From NCBI RefSeq assembly GCF_041228105.1, contig NZ_CP166097.1:1922001-1986000 (forward strand): 64,000 nt of DNA, in the 5' to 3' direction. Below, piece after piece: positions 42,777 to 52,589 of this stretch. Below the pieces are notes generated by a model. It was not told the DNA's origin. It saw only the letters and a list, made by a program, of their open reading frames with translations, and ran no database searches. The DNA is from Pectobacterium aroidearum. GTDB taxonomy: Bacteria > Pseudomonadota > Gammaproteobacteria > Enterobacterales > Enterobacteriaceae. Positions within the stretch are counted from its first letter, which is position 1. Each line of letters starts with the position of its first letter. The translations under genes were made by a program, and so were the position numbers.

Positions 42777-44789
42777 TCAGGATGCCCGTGTGCTGCTGTT
42801 ACGTTTGCGCGGCATAGCACGTTTGTGTTTGCCGTTGTCGATAGGCTGAGAGCCTTTGCAGTCAGGATAGCGAGGGCAAGACCAGAATGGCCCGCTTTTG
42901 CCAGTACGCTGACGCATAGCGGTGCCGCATTCTGGGCATGCAGGTCCCTGTGGCACCTTGATAGACAGCGATGCACCTCGATACTGCTGTACCAACTGCG
43001 TGATCCAGGCTGACTGCTTGTCGATGAAGACATCAAGAGTGAGCTGACCGGCTTCGATCATGTCCAGCGCCTGTTCCCAGATGGCGGTCATGCCGGGATC
43101 GGCAATGGCACCGGGAACGGCGTCGATGAGTGTGAAGGCCGCATCGGAGGCACGTACCGAACGGCCTTTCTTCTGCAGGTAGCCACGGTCAAGCAATCCT
43201 TTGATGATATTGGCGCGAGTTGCCTCAGTGCCGATACCCGTGGTGTCCTTCAGCTTTTGCTTCAGGCGTGGATCGGCAACCAATTTAGCAACGCCCTTCA
43301 TCGCTTTGACCAGTTCGCCCTGGGTATAAGGACGTGGCGGCGATGTCTTGAGCGCTTTGCAGTCGATTCCAGTGGTCTGGCAAGACAAACCTTCATGCAG
43401 CGCTGGCAGAACCTGGCTGCGCGGAGTGGTCTCGCCATCATCGTCTGGCCTGGGCTCAGCGAGTACCTGCCGCCACCCGATGACGACGACCTGCTTGCCG
43501 ACAGCCTGTAGCGTTTCACCCGCACAGGATAAGCGTGCAGTGGTGCGGTCAAACTCATGTTGCGGCAGAAACTGCGCCAGATAGTGGGCACGGATCAGCA
43601 TATAGACTGCCCGTTCCTTGTCACTCATTGCCTTAAGGTTGGCGGGTTCGAGCGTGGGAATGATGCCGTGGTGCGCCGTGACTTTGCTGTCGTTCCATAC
43701 ACGTGAGCGCTGGTTGCGGTCTAGCTTGTCAACGAGCGGTCGCAGGCCAGGATCGGTTTTGAGAAGACTGTCGAGTACGGTGGGCACCTCGGCGAACATG
43801 CTGTCGGGCAGATAGCCGGAGTCTGAGCGCGGATACGTCGTCGCTTTGTGAGTTTCGTACAGTGCCTGAGCGATTTCCAGGGTTTCCTGCACGTCCAGGC
43901 CCAACTGTTTTGAGCAGATTTCTTGCAGCGTGCCCAGATCGAAGGGTAACGGTGGGCCTTCACGCATGCGTTCAGTTTCGACGGACGTGATCTGGGCGCT
44001 ACCAGCCGAACGCATGCGCTCTACTGCCTGCCGGGCTATGGGCTCCTGCAGGCAGCGGCCGGCATCGTCTGTTGCTGTATCTGGTGCAAGCCAGGCTGCA
44101 GTGAAAGATTGACCTGCGCTCGATAGTACGGTCTCGACTGCCCAGAACGGTACAGAGACAAAGCATGCGATCTCGCGGTCGCGATCGACAACCAGTTTCA
44201 GCGTTGGGGTTTGTACCCGGCCCACGGAGAGGACGCCATCGTAACCGGCCTGCCGCCCCATAACGGTGAACAGGCGACTGAGATTCATGCCAATCAGCCA
44301 GTCTGCGCGGGAACGGGCCAAGGCCGAGAAGTACATCGGCATGGTTTCGCTTGATGGCCTGAGCGTTGCCAGTGCTTTGCGGATCGACGCGTCATTTAAT
44401 GCCGATAACCAGAGCCGCTGGATGGGGCCGCGATAACCGCACAGTTCGATGATCTCACGTGCGATCAACTCGCCTTCCCTGTCAGCATCCGTTGCGATGA
44501 CCAGTTCGCTTGCCTTGCTCAGAAGGTCTTTGACGACGTTGAACTGCGAGGCGGTCTTGGATTTGACGTCGACGCGCCAGCGCTCAGGGATAATGGGCAA
44601 TTGCTCGATAGACCAGCGTTTGTACTGCTCGCCATAGGCATCGGGCGGTGCTGCTTCAACGAGATGACCGATGCACCAGGTTATGGTGATACCTGAACCG
44701 GTGAGGCAACCCTTGCCTCGTTGGGTAGCCCCCAGTACACGTCCGATATCTTTGCCCTGGGAGGGCTTCTCGCACAGAAATAGCTTCAT
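42777..44789 (-). CDS. topB: DNA topoisomerase III (ICE type)
   Basis: A 670-residue type IA topoisomerase. The N-terminal TOPRIM domain has DADREGELIA (about 98-107). The active-site tyrosine is in TTYPRSDSGYL (about residue 317). A C-terminal zinc finger (CPECG and CPRYPDC, about 622-650) and a basic tail follow. It would decatenate or relax element DNA during replication and transfer, as TraE of RP4 does. Element-borne topB is a fixed part of this ICE class. The 163 bases upstream hold no other gene. Confidence 0.93.
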   Translation of the reverse strand: MKLFLCEKPSQGKDIGRVLGATQRGKGCLTGSGITITWCIGHLVEAAPPDAYGEQYKRWSIEQLPIIPERWRVDVKSKTASQFNVVKDLLSKASELVIATDADREGELIAREIIELCGYRGPIQRLWLSALNDASIRKALATLRPSSETMPMYFSALARSRADWLIGMNLSRLFTVMGRQAGYDGVLSVGRVQTPTLKLVVDRDREIACFVSVPFWAVETVLSSAGQSFTAAWLAPDTATDDAGRCLQEPIARQAVERMRSAGSAQITSVETERMREGPPLPFDLGTLQEICSKQLGLDVQETLEIAQALYETHKATTYPRSDSGYLPDSMFAEVPTVLDSLLKTDPGLRPLVDKLDRNQRSRVWNDSKVTAHHGIIPTLEPANLKAMSDKERAVYMLIRAHYLAQFLPQHEFDRTTARLSCAGETLQAVGKQVVVIGWRQVLAEPRPDDDGETTPRSQVLPALHEGLSCQTTGIDCKALKTSPPRPYTQGELVKAMKGVAKLVADPRLKQKLKDTTGIGTEATRANIIKGLLDRGYLQKKGRSVRASDAAFTLIDAVPGAIADPGMTAIWEQALDMIEAGQLTLDVFIDKQSAWITQLVQQYRGASLSIKVPQGPACPECGTAMRQRTGKSGPFWSCPRYPDCKGSQPIDNGKHKRAMPRKRNSSTRAS

Positions 44790-44952
44790 GGAATTCTCTC
44801 GGCACGTGAATCATGCTGTCGAGTATTCCCGGCTGGAGATTTTAAAATGATAAAGAATGCGGATTACGAGCCAACGTATTGGTGTCGCAAGGCAGGTATT
44901 ATGCTGGTGTTTTTAGTATGCTGGATTTATTGCGCAACGCAGTGGGGAAGGT

Positions 44953-47900
44953 TTGAATAATTTAGTGGTTATCCCTCCTGATAATTATCGGGAGTTTCGA
45001 AGTCGAATTCTATCTAGAATTGCGGCAGAAGAAAAACGACAGGTTGATATAAATCAGCCAATGCATCCTCTTCGGGAGTTAAGGCAGGCAATCGCTGCTT
45101 ACCAGCAACATTTGGCCTTCTATGGCGAGTCGATGTTGGCAGAGGACGTGGCTGTTGAATCCCATCTGCGCAGAGCATTACGTATCCCAAACCACGTATC
45201 CTTGCGGCCTTCAAAAATTGAAATCATCAGGCAGTATCTGATGTGCTTTCTGCCGTTGTCGATGGTGCTGCATCGGGCCAGAAAGTTTCTTCATTATGCG
45301 GGTTCGTTCTGCGGAAGAAGTCTGGTCTATTCGGTACATGTGAAGCGGACACTCACAGATAGCCATTACTACAGCCGATCGTTTGATTTCGTCATGCGCA
45401 AACTGGAACTGCCCAATACATTCGAGGCGTTCCGAGGCATGCGAGAGCTGGATATAGACTGGATGCAGTCATATTGCTGTTTGGGCGTTCAGCAAAAATT
45501 GCAGATGGATAAATCCCATGCAGTATTGCCCGGGCGGCAGGTTAATGGCGCACGAGTTCTGACGTTGGTGCGACAAGGGATCGTCCAGCGAGTGGAGGAT
45601 CTCTCCTGGCTTCCTGAGCGTCCAAGTTGGTTGAGTCGTTACGAGCAACCGTCATTGGAAGAACAGCTACGCTTCAAGGAATTGGTAGTGCTGTTGCGCA
45701 AAGCGGGTGTCCCAGCCGAGAAAATTGCCCGTCAGGTGGATGTCGACCTATCGCATCGAAATGTTGAGTGGCTGACTGAGAATCTCGAACAACTGGACTG
45801 TGATAGCGAGGGGCTCGGGGTGCTTTTTGAGCACATGGCACGGCATGTGTTGTTTACTCAACCGCAGCGTTGGCGCTTTCTGCTGCAGGTACTCAAGATC
45901 CGCCGTGCTGTCGATCTGGTGCGCTTTGATCGTTTACTGGGGGGCCATCAGACTTGCAGTGCTGAGTTCGCCCTGGCATTGCTGACGGCCGGAGCTGATA
46001 TTGATGGGTTGGTTGCTTGCCAAAAATTGATACTGGAAACGGGTGAGATGGATGATCTCACTCCGGTCACTGCCAGACTCAATGTGTTGCTGTCGGCACC
46101 TTGGCTTTTTACCTTCGAGCAATTGGCTAGCGCCGAGGATTACCTGCTGCTGGAGCTGGATTTGTCAGCTTACTTGCAGGTGCTGCAGGAATATGGATTT
46201 TCAACTGCCGCTGCCGTACTGGCCTTTCAGGGCAGTTATCGGCAGCTTAGAGCAGAATCGCTGTCGCGTTGGCTGGCTATTGCGGCCTTGCCGGGCGTAG
46301 GACAGACGCCGTCAACCGTGGCCAAATGGCTGCAAAGAGCAGCCTCTGGCGGGTATGCGGACGCCTTTGAATACATGCAGCAGTCAGGGGAATTGCAGAC
46401 GTTTGCGCACTTGCGCCAGGTGACCAAGGTGGCCTCCCTCGGCACTACGCTGCTGTCCTATCTACGTGAAGATCGCGGACTTGTCGGGCTACCTGTCCTA
46501 CTGAAGTGGTTTTACAACTATGCACCTGGTATCAAGGATGTACACCTTGGGGTAGGGATCGACGCCATCAAGCGTGTGCTGTTGGATGATGCCTTTACCC
46601 GTTGTGACTTCACGCTGATGGCAGGCAATCGCACTTGTGTAGAATCGTTGCTAAGCCATTATGTGGAGCAGAAGATAGGCCGCTATCCCTATCAGGCCGA
46701 GGATGAGCAGAAGACGAGTTACCTGCAATGCAGCAGTGACCTTCGCCATGAGCTGGTAGAGCGTTTTGCTCCTTGTATAAAGCGCATGCTGGGGCTGACC
46801 GATGGTGTGCTTCTGGATAGCCTGATGCCATACCTTGAAGCACCACTTGTTCAGCTTGAGGGAGAGGTTGATAGCTTGCGGTTACTGCTGAATGATCTGC
46901 TTGCTGGCCGTGGGCCTTCAACAGTGACATTAAGCCAACAGCAAGCCGAGCTTGTTGCCCTGGTGTATCGCACCAGTGCTTCTACCATTCGCCAGCTTTG
47001 GCCATGTCTGCAGTCGCGGGAGACGGATGTACCTTCTAGCTTGCTGGAAGCAAGCTATCCAATGACGTGGATGCGCACTGAGTTACAGGTAGAAGGTGAT
47101 GTCGATTCGCGAGGGCTTGATGCACTTGCTAGAGCATTGGTATTTGCTGCTCGCTTCTCGTCTTGCATTGCACAAGATGAGCATGAGGCTTGCCGGCATT
47201 TGAGTCCAAAGCGTTTGGGAGATAGTGCTGCCGATGTTTGGTCGTTGGCACCACATCTTGGCGTGTTGCTAGCTATCTGTCATGCCGATGAAAATGTTGC
47301 TGTGTGGCTTAAAGAAGGAGAGGAAAGGCTAAGGACAATGGCACAGGCGGGCTCGGAGATCGTTCTGCTATTGGATTCACTGCGTGCGTTGTTTGATGTG
47401 GATATCGGCGATGCTCTGGATGTCCACATTGCGCCCTTCGTTGCTGGATTGAGCAGTAGCGCTGTGGCGGTGCTGGGCTCGCGTCTTGATGCTCGCTGGC
47501 AGATAGACGAAGGTGCTCCTGATCAACGACTGTCAGAGGCGATAGCTCGAACTAGGGTATTGGTTTTAAAAAAATTTGGACGCTGGAGTGAGTTACAGCG
47601 CAGGCGCGTGGTTCATGAGGGGGAGAGTCAGACGGGTAGCCAGATGGTTGCCTGCGTTTCTAAATCACCCGCGGCGTTCTTTGCCAAGATGTCAGCTGGT
47701 ATTTGTACCGGGAACAATACGCGGATGTGGGAGGAGTCCCGACATGTACACATGCTTGTGTTTGCACCAGGCGATAAGCGCATTGCCGGAATGGCATTGT
47801 TGTATTTCGAGCGGATAGGGAGCTTTGATAAAGCGGGATTTACATTGGTGATCCGTGCCATTAATCCGATCGGGGATGTGTTTGCTGCCCACAGTGTGTC

Positions 47901-48243
47901 ATCGATTGTGGATGGCTACTTTGATGCAGCCATACGCATCGCTCAGGATGCTGGATGTGTCATGGTCGCGTTTCCGTCTCCGACCGGCATGCACCTGATG
48001 TCAAATCGCAAGGATATCGAGGATGACATCAAGACGCGCTATATCGGCCGTTCTCGTAGGATGTATCGCTATGACACTGAGGATGCTGGAGAGGATTGGC
48101 GAACTGAGCCGCGTCAGATAACCACGAATTTCTACGCCTACGAAGAGGGGGTGAACCTAGTCAACGAACTGTATGTGATCTGGCGGGCACAGGAGCCCGC
48201 ACAAGAGGTGGATGATGTGCGGGTAGTTGCAACGCAGAGCTAG
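44953..48243 (+). CDS. Large (1,096 residue) cargo protein of unknown function
   Basis: A 1,096-residue protein without transmembrane segments and with no recognised enzymatic motif in its first 880 residues, which are predicted largely helical and leucine-rich, suggesting a repeat-like scaffold. The C-terminal 200 residues differ: they contain AAFFAKMSAGICTGNNTRMW, MLVFAPGDKRIAGMALLYFE and a YEEG end, a mixed alpha/beta pattern loosely like an acyltransferase (GNAT) or a cysteine/histidine catalytic domain. It starts at TTG 44953 after a GGGGAAGG site; the start is uncertain. Its TAG stop shares CTAG with the stop of the convergent neighbour. Probable defence or interaction cargo, by context. 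Confidence 0.6.
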   Translation: MNNLVVIPPDNYREFRSRILSRIAAEEKRQVDINQPMHPLRELRQAIAAYQQHLAFYGESMLAEDVAVESHLRRALRIPNHVSLRPSKIEIIRQYLMCFLPLSMVLHRARKFLHYAGSFCGRSLVYSVHVKRTLTDSHYYSRSFDFVMRKLELPNTFEAFRGMRELDIDWMQSYCCLGVQQKLQMDKSHAVLPGRQVNGARVLTLVRQGIVQRVEDLSWLPERPSWLSRYEQPSLEEQLRFKELVVLLRKAGVPAEKIARQVDVDLSHRNVEWLTENLEQLDCDSEGLGVLFEHMARHVLFTQPQRWRFLLQVLKIRRAVDLVRFDRLLGGHQTCSAEFALALLTAGADIDGLVACQKLILETGEMDDLTPVTARLNVLLSAPWLFTFEQLASAEDYLLLELDLSAYLQVLQEYGFSTAAAVLAFQGSYRQLRAESLSRWLAIAALPGVGQTPSTVAKWLQRAASGGYADAFEYMQQSGELQTFAHLRQVTKVASLGTTLLSYLREDRGLVGLPVLLKWFYNYAPGIKDVHLGVGIDAIKRVLLDDAFTRCDFTLMAGNRTCVESLLSHYVEQKIGRYPYQAEDEQKTSYLQCSSDLRHELVERFAPCIKRMLGLTDGVLLDSLMPYLEAPLVQLEGEVDSLRLLLNDLLAGRGPSTVTLSQQQAELVALVYRTSASTIRQLWPCLQSRETDVPSSLLEASYPMTWMRTELQVEGDVDSRGLDALARALVFAARFSSCIAQDEHEACRHLSPKRLGDSAADVWSLAPHLGVLLAICHADENVAVWLKEGEERLRTMAQAGSEIVLLLDSLRALFDVDIGDALDVHIAPFVAGLSSSAVAVLGSRLDARWQIDEGAPDQRLSEAIARTRVLVLKKFGRWSELQRRRVVHEGESQTGSQMVACVSKSPAAFFAKMSAGICTGNNTRMWEESRHVHMLVFAPGDKRIAGMALLYFERIGSFDKAGFTLVIRAINPIGDVFAAHSVSSIVDGYFDAAIRIAQDAGCVMVAFPSPTGMHLMSNRKDIEDDIKTRYIGRSRRMYRYDTEDAGEDWRTEPRQITTNFYAYEEGVNLVNELYVIWRAQEPAQEVDDVRVVATQS

Positions 48244-49013
48244 CGGCGGGTAAGCCTATTTTGCAACAAAAACCAGCACATGTTTAGTGCGAAGGATCGA
48301 CCCAGTCGGGTCATCTGGTTTTCTGGTATACCAACTGGGCGATGGGCTCCGGGACTCAGGAAGCTGAATACACCTGCCAGCCCTTTTTCTTCTTCTAAAG
48401 TGATTTCTGCACTTTCACGCAGGAAACGGAGAACCTCGCCCCATTTGGCTGCATTATAGGTTGGTGTTGGCTCCATTCCTTCTGCAACTTCGGCTGCAAT
48501 ATCGACTGCCAGAGTTTCCAGTGCGATACGAGCATTGGTCAGTGATGCGTTGTAGTCAGGAGGAGAGGAGCGAAAGCGCTGATCGGAATCTCTGATTTTG
48601 GCGATGATGTCTTCCCAGCGTGGTAAACCACATTGTCGTAGTGCTTCCATCAGGTCGTCTTCCATTGGGGATGCATCGGCAATGGAGGGATCACCTTGAG
48701 TCAATTGTTGATCATGGATGATGTAGCCATCAAGCACGAGACATTGGCTGAGATCATGCATTCGTTCGTCGAAGAGGACCTTGGGTGATATAGCTGCTCG
48801 TAGATTTTTTGTTGTTGCAATGATTTCCTGCAATATCGATAACAGAATCGCGTCACTCATATTTTGAAAGGCGTGAATCAGATTAAGCAGTAATTGTTGT
48901 GAATATAGATTCTGATGGTCAACATTGTTCTTGCCCAAAAGGGCGATAGAGACAGAGATGTCCTGTATTGCCAAAAACTGGGCAAGAGAGTGTCGTGTAC
49001 GCTGACTTATCAT
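48240..49013 (-). CDS. Probable Abi_C/HEPN-like cargo protein
   Basis: A 257-residue protein. The C-terminal 110 residues (YNASLTNARIALETLAVDIA onward, with LRFLRESAEITLEEEKGLAG and GAHRPVGIPE) resemble the abortive-infection C-terminal domain: an all-helical, HEPN-like fold with a conserved Gly-Ala/His loop. The N-terminal half is helical and not recognised. Start at ATG 49013; no strong ribosome-binding site is visible. It ends tail-to-tail with the 1,096-residue gene. A toxin or RNase role is inferred from the domain pattern. Confidence 0.55.
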   Translation of the reverse strand: MISQRTRHSLAQFLAIQDISVSIALLGKNNVDHQNLYSQQLLLNLIHAFQNMSDAILLSILQEIIATTKNLRAAISPKVLFDERMHDLSQCLVLDGYIIHDQQLTQGDPSIADASPMEDDLMEALRQCGLPRWEDIIAKIRDSDQRFRSSPPDYNASLTNARIALETLAVDIAAEVAEGMEPTPTYNAAKWGEVLRFLRESAEITLEEEKGLAGVFSFLSPGAHRPVGIPENQMTRLGRSFALNMCWFLLQNRLTRR

Positions 49014-49255
49014 AATGGCTACCGGAAATGGTGAATTGAACAATTATGCCAATCTTTGGTTAATGAATCACCATCGTCGTTCAGCCTCAAGGTGTTTCAA
49101 GAGTACGACTACGGCGGCTTCTGCCCCGGGAAATGTCTATACTGGGCGCGGCTCGCTTATGCAGTCAGCTTCTTGCGCTGGCGCGCGCGAAACGCAGTAG
49201 ACGTCAGTGGAATAGGGGACGACCACTTTCTGGGATCGTCACGAAGTGCGATGTG

Positions 49256-49657
49256 TTACTCGGTCTGTGGCCCCGGATCTGCTGGCCCTGACTTGGGGCT
49301 CAGGGTGATGGCCTCGATTCGGTAAGGGAGGATGCCAACGCTGCGTGCATTGACCCGGTAAGTCGTGCGCGGGTTGTTGTTCTCATCGGCCCAGTCGTCG
49401 CGCTCCACACGTCCGCCAACCACGACCCGCATGCCTTTCTGGAACAGTCCAGAGAATTGCTCCGCATCACGATGCCACCAGTCAACTGGCCGCCAGAAAC
49501 CGCCACGATCTTCAAAGGCACCGCTCTTGCCGGGGACGGGGTTGTCGAAGTAGACGTTCAGACGCAACACCCGACGTGGTTCTTCGTTGCCGTTGGGGTA
49601 CTCGTGGAATTCTGGCGCAGAGCCGATATTTCCCTCGCCACTGAAATGTGTACTCAT
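49256..49657 (-). CDS. ssb: Single-stranded DNA-binding protein of the ICE
   Basis: A 133-residue OB-fold protein starting MSTHFSGEGNIGSAPEF, with the SSB-type pattern FWRPVDWWHRDAEQFSGLFQKGMRVVVGGRVER. The usual acidic DIPF tail is missing; the C-terminus ends GPADPGPQTE. It would coat the transferred strand or replication intermediates and lies at the start of the replication block. A 61-base gap separates it from the DUF3158 gene. Confidence 0.9.
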   Translation of the reverse strand: MSTHFSGEGNIGSAPEFHEYPNGNEEPRRVLRLNVYFDNPVPGKSGAFEDRGGFWRPVDWWHRDAEQFSGLFQKGMRVVVGGRVERDDWADENNNPRTTYRVNARSVGILPYRIEAITLSPKSGPADPGPQTE

Positions 49658-49718
49658 GTCTATGACTCCTGTTTGATGTGAAATGCCCGTATTGGAAAGA
49701 CAATGCCGGTTGAAACCG

Positions 49719-50279
49719 TCAACGGTGTTGTGCCGATGCCTGATGTTTCATGTGGTCTCCCCCTGTATGGGGCTGGTTTAGATCTGCCTGATGGCCTGTC
49801 CGGCGCAGATAAATATCGTCGGCATGGGCCACTTTGCTGGCGCAGTCCCTGGCCTGGCGTGCGAGTGTGTGCAACAGGCTAATCTGCATGTTCAGCACGG
49901 CACGCTGGACTTCTATTGCGTGTAAATCGCCGATGAGTCCGGGTGGCGTAGCCGGATTGGCCATCATCTTCTGCCACAGGGCTACGCCCATACTGCTGCG
50001 ATCGAGGTTGCGCCAGCGCAGAAAGGTGGTGCCTGCGCCAGTGGTTTGCTGGGCCAGTTGCGTGGGTAGCAGGTTGAAGGGATGGCTGCGTGCCTGTGCC
50101 AGAACCTGTCGTTGCGCCAGCACGATCAGGTTGTCGCGCAGTGCCTCGCATTGGCTGGCCCAGACTTCGAGTGCCCCTTTACCTTTAAAAGGTTTTAAAA
50201 GGCCTTTTAGGTAGCCTGCATGTCCCAACTGCTGGAAGGCGGTCTGTTCCAGCAGGGTGAAACGTGTCGATGCGCTCAT
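49719..50279 (-). CDS. DUF3158 family ICE protein
   Basis: A 186-residue protein with a TAFQQLGHAGYLKGLLKPFKGKG start and a helical body, matching DUF3158. It overlaps the TIGR03761 gene by four bases. Found in the conserved ssb-DUF3158-TIGR03761 order of PFGI-1-like elements; function unknown, probably in element replication or DNA handling. Confidence 0.85.
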   Translation of the reverse strand: MSASTRFTLLEQTAFQQLGHAGYLKGLLKPFKGKGALEVWASQCEALRDNLIVLAQRQVLAQARSHPFNLLPTQLAQQTTGAGTTFLRWRNLDRSSMGVALWQKMMANPATPPGLIGDLHAIEVQRAVLNMQISLLHTLARQARDCASKVAHADDIYLRRTGHQADLNQPHTGGDHMKHQASAQHR

Positions 50280-51094
50280 GCGTGGTCATCCTCGCTATCC
50301 TGTGCCTCTTCAGTTGGGTTTCCACTGGTGTTGGCATGGACATCAGCAGGTTCGTCTGCGTGTGAGGGTGTTTGATGTGTGGTGCCTGAATGCGCCATGT
50401 TCGTTTGTCCACGCCGGATCAAGGGTGGTGCGAAGCGTGAACGACGCGTGCCTTCGAGCACGTCCTGCGGCAGTTCTCCGTATTTTTCCACTGCGGCACG
50501 GGCTGCGGCATTGTTGGCAGCAAAGTCGTCGCGCCGGGTGCCGGAGTAGCGGTATTGCTGCGCCAGACTGAAGAGACTGCGCAGGGCATGGGCTCCGTCG
50601 TTGAGCCAGCGTTCAAGGGTTGAGCGGTCAATCAGTGCGGTGTGGTGGGCCAGGATCAGGCGGCGGGCAAGATCGTCGTAGTCGGCCAGTAAATAGACCG
50701 CCATAAAGCCCAGTTGCGAGGAGACGAATAGCGGCAGCTTGACGGGTTGCACATTCATGTTTTCACCAATACTCAGCGCGGGTGGTACGTCAGCCAGTGC
50801 TTGATCCACTTGTTGGCGCAAGTTCTGGAGCTGTTCTTTGGTGAGCGACAGCTTGTCTTCAATGCGCAGCATCCACCAGTCGGAGTAGGGATCGTCCTGC
50901 TCGGCACCGCGCTTGAGCTTGTTCATGATGGAGACAAATCCGTTCAGGCCGACGATGCCGGGTTTTCCTTCTGCGGCTGCGCGTCCGTGCCAGATACGCG
51001 ACGCGTGGTGGGTATGCAGGGTCAGTGACATCGCACTGCGCAATGACCCCAGGTTCAATTGCAAGGATTCGGTGGCATTGTTTTCGTTGGACAT
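50276..51094 (-). CDS. ICE protein, TIGR03761 (PFL_4669)
   Basis: A 272-residue protein with LNLGSLRSAMSLTLHTHHASRIWHGR near the N-terminus, the family signature. The last 50 residues are acidic and disordered. It lies directly downstream of the 34-bp repeat region and the replication gene, so it is probably cotranscribed from a promoter in that gap. Function unknown. Confidence 0.85.
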   Translation of the reverse strand: MSNENNATESLQLNLGSLRSAMSLTLHTHHASRIWHGRAAAEGKPGIVGLNGFVSIMNKLKRGAEQDDPYSDWWMLRIEDKLSLTKEQLQNLRQQVDQALADVPPALSIGENMNVQPVKLPLFVSSQLGFMAVYLLADYDDLARRLILAHHTALIDRSTLERWLNDGAHALRSLFSLAQQYRYSGTRRDDFAANNAAARAAVEKYGELPQDVLEGTRRSRFAPPLIRRGQTNMAHSGTTHQTPSHADEPADVHANTSGNPTEEAQDSEDDHA

Positions 51095-51212
51095 GGTGAT
51101 GACTCTCGGTAGTGAAACGAGTCGCCAGCTTCGGCTGTAACAGGAAGGCCGTCAGTCATGAAACCGCACTGCTGGTCAGCCTGTTTTGCGAAGCGCCTGA
51201 CTGCCTGCGAGG

Positions 51213-51246
51213 GAAGGTTGTGTGTGCAGCTATACCCGGGGTATAG
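51213..51246. repeat. 34-bp direct repeat, copy 1, with perfect palindrome
   Basis: A 34-base unit beginning GAAGGTTGTGTGTGCAG and ending in the palindrome CTATACCC-G-GGGTATAG. It is 32 of 34 bases identical to the copy at 51311-51344, with starts 98 bases apart. It is a likely binding site for a replication or regulatory protein, or iteron-like DNA. Confidence 0.85.
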
Positions 51247-51310
51247 GCGACGGTGGACGTCAGTGGACGATATATGGCTATTTTTGTGTGAGTCGTGTGC
51301 GTCTCATCTG

Positions 51311-51344
51311 GAAGGCTGTGTGTGCAGCTATACCCAGGGTATAG
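51311..51344. repeat. 34-bp direct repeat, copy 2
   Basis: A 34-base unit beginning GAAGGCTGTGTGTGCAG and ending in CTATACCC-A-GGGTATAG, in the same orientation as copy 1. It ends 31 bases from the stop of the STY4528-family gene. The A/T spacer between the copies (ATATATGGCTATTTTTG) is easily melted. Confidence 0.85.
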
Positions 51345-51374
51345 ACAACCATGGATGGTGATGGATAGGCCGAC

Positions 51375-52589
51375 TCAGGGGGCATCCAGCAATTTGCGCA
51401 GTCGTGCCAGATGGGCCAGTGCGACATCTCTGTTCGCCGCAGGCGGCTGCGGTGGGATGGGGGCTTCACGTGGTTTGGTGGCGGGCGTTGTTTGTGTGTT
51501 GTCCTTCTGCCCAGCCCAGGCTCGGAAATCACCGCGCAGGGCTTTCTGGATGATGCCAAACAGATAGCCTGCGGGGTTGCGAATGGTGGTTGTCGTGCAG
51601 CGGGCATCCCATTCGTCAAGGACGGATTGGTGCAAACTGGGCTCAACCGACTGCAATGCGGCCAGCGCACCGGATTGCTGCTCAGCCTTGAGTGCCATAA
51701 AGCGCTCCGGGAAATGCAGCATCCCAAGTTCTTGCGCACGCGGTACTGTAAGTACTTTTTTATTATTTTCTTTTATATGTACTGTACTGATGTTCTTCGG
51801 ATTCCGAAGTGGGTTGATTTTGCTGGCGCTCAGGCCTGATTTGGAATCCGAAGTCAGGTCGCCATTATTCCGAAGAGGGGGCGTTATCCCTTCTTCGGAA
51901 TCGTGATCGTTCATATCCTGTGGGTAACGTGAATCCATGCGCCAGCCCTGTGCGGCCAGACGCTGTGTCAGCACCTGCAATCGGGTTGGCAGTACCTGGC
52001 CGCTGAGCATCGAATCCTGGGACATCTCCTGTAGCGTATACACACCGACACGTTGGACAGACTTGCTGGCATGGACCAGAGACTGGCTGACCAACGCCAG
52101 GTAGTCGGCGTCAAGCTGGATTGCCTCATAGGGAGTGAGCGGTTCATCGTGCAGGACATAGAGGTTGCCCAGAATGCGGCCTGTGCGTGAATCACGTCTG
52201 CGCCTGACCAGGCTGATCCATCGGGTCAGGCGCAGCATCGTCAGGGTGCGTGCGACCGTTTCGTGAGACGCTCTGGCCGCGCACGGCATGGAGGCAAGCC
52301 AGGGGGCGAGTTGATCGTACGTGGGCATCGCGGTAATACCATCCTCTGCAAGCATCAGCCGGAAAACTTGCCAGCCGTTGCGTTCAAGCGGGGTCAGCCG
52401 TCCGTCCATCAGTAGTGCCCGTGGCACACTGTCATGGTGATTGCCGCTGAAGAGGAAACCATCCGTTGCCGCAGGCGATGAGGCAGATTGAACCGGCTTC
52501 GCAGATTGCGGTTGCAGATGGGAGAAAGCCTGGTCGAACAGCTCATTCAGCCGGATGGGGCCGTTCGTGCGTGGCTGGCCTCCTGCCAT
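51375..52589 (-). CDS. STY4528 family pathogenicity-island replication protein
   Basis: A 404-residue protein named by similarity to SPI-7 STY4528. Residues about 60-130 carry a winged-helix-like region (ERNGWQVFRLML and YDQLAPWLASMP). The basic middle and the C-terminal helical domain contain EWDARCTTTTIRNPAGYLFGIIQKALRGDFRAW, a segment common in replication initiators. The two 34-bp repeats lie immediately downstream, compatible with an origin. It shares one base with the DUF2857 gene. Confidence 0.85.
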   Translation of the reverse strand: MAGGQPRTNGPIRLNELFDQAFSHLQPQSAKPVQSASSPAATDGFLFSGNHHDSVPRALLMDGRLTPLERNGWQVFRLMLAEDGITAMPTYDQLAPWLASMPCAARASHETVARTLTMLRLTRWISLVRRRRDSRTGRILGNLYVLHDEPLTPYEAIQLDADYLALVSQSLVHASKSVQRVGVYTLQEMSQDSMLSGQVLPTRLQVLTQRLAAQGWRMDSRYPQDMNDHDSEEGITPPLRNNGDLTSDSKSGLSASKINPLRNPKNISTVHIKENNKKVLTVPRAQELGMLHFPERFMALKAEQQSGALAALQSVEPSLHQSVLDEWDARCTTTTIRNPAGYLFGIIQKALRGDFRAWAGQKDNTQTTPATKPREAPIPPQPPAANRDVALAHLARLRKLLDAP

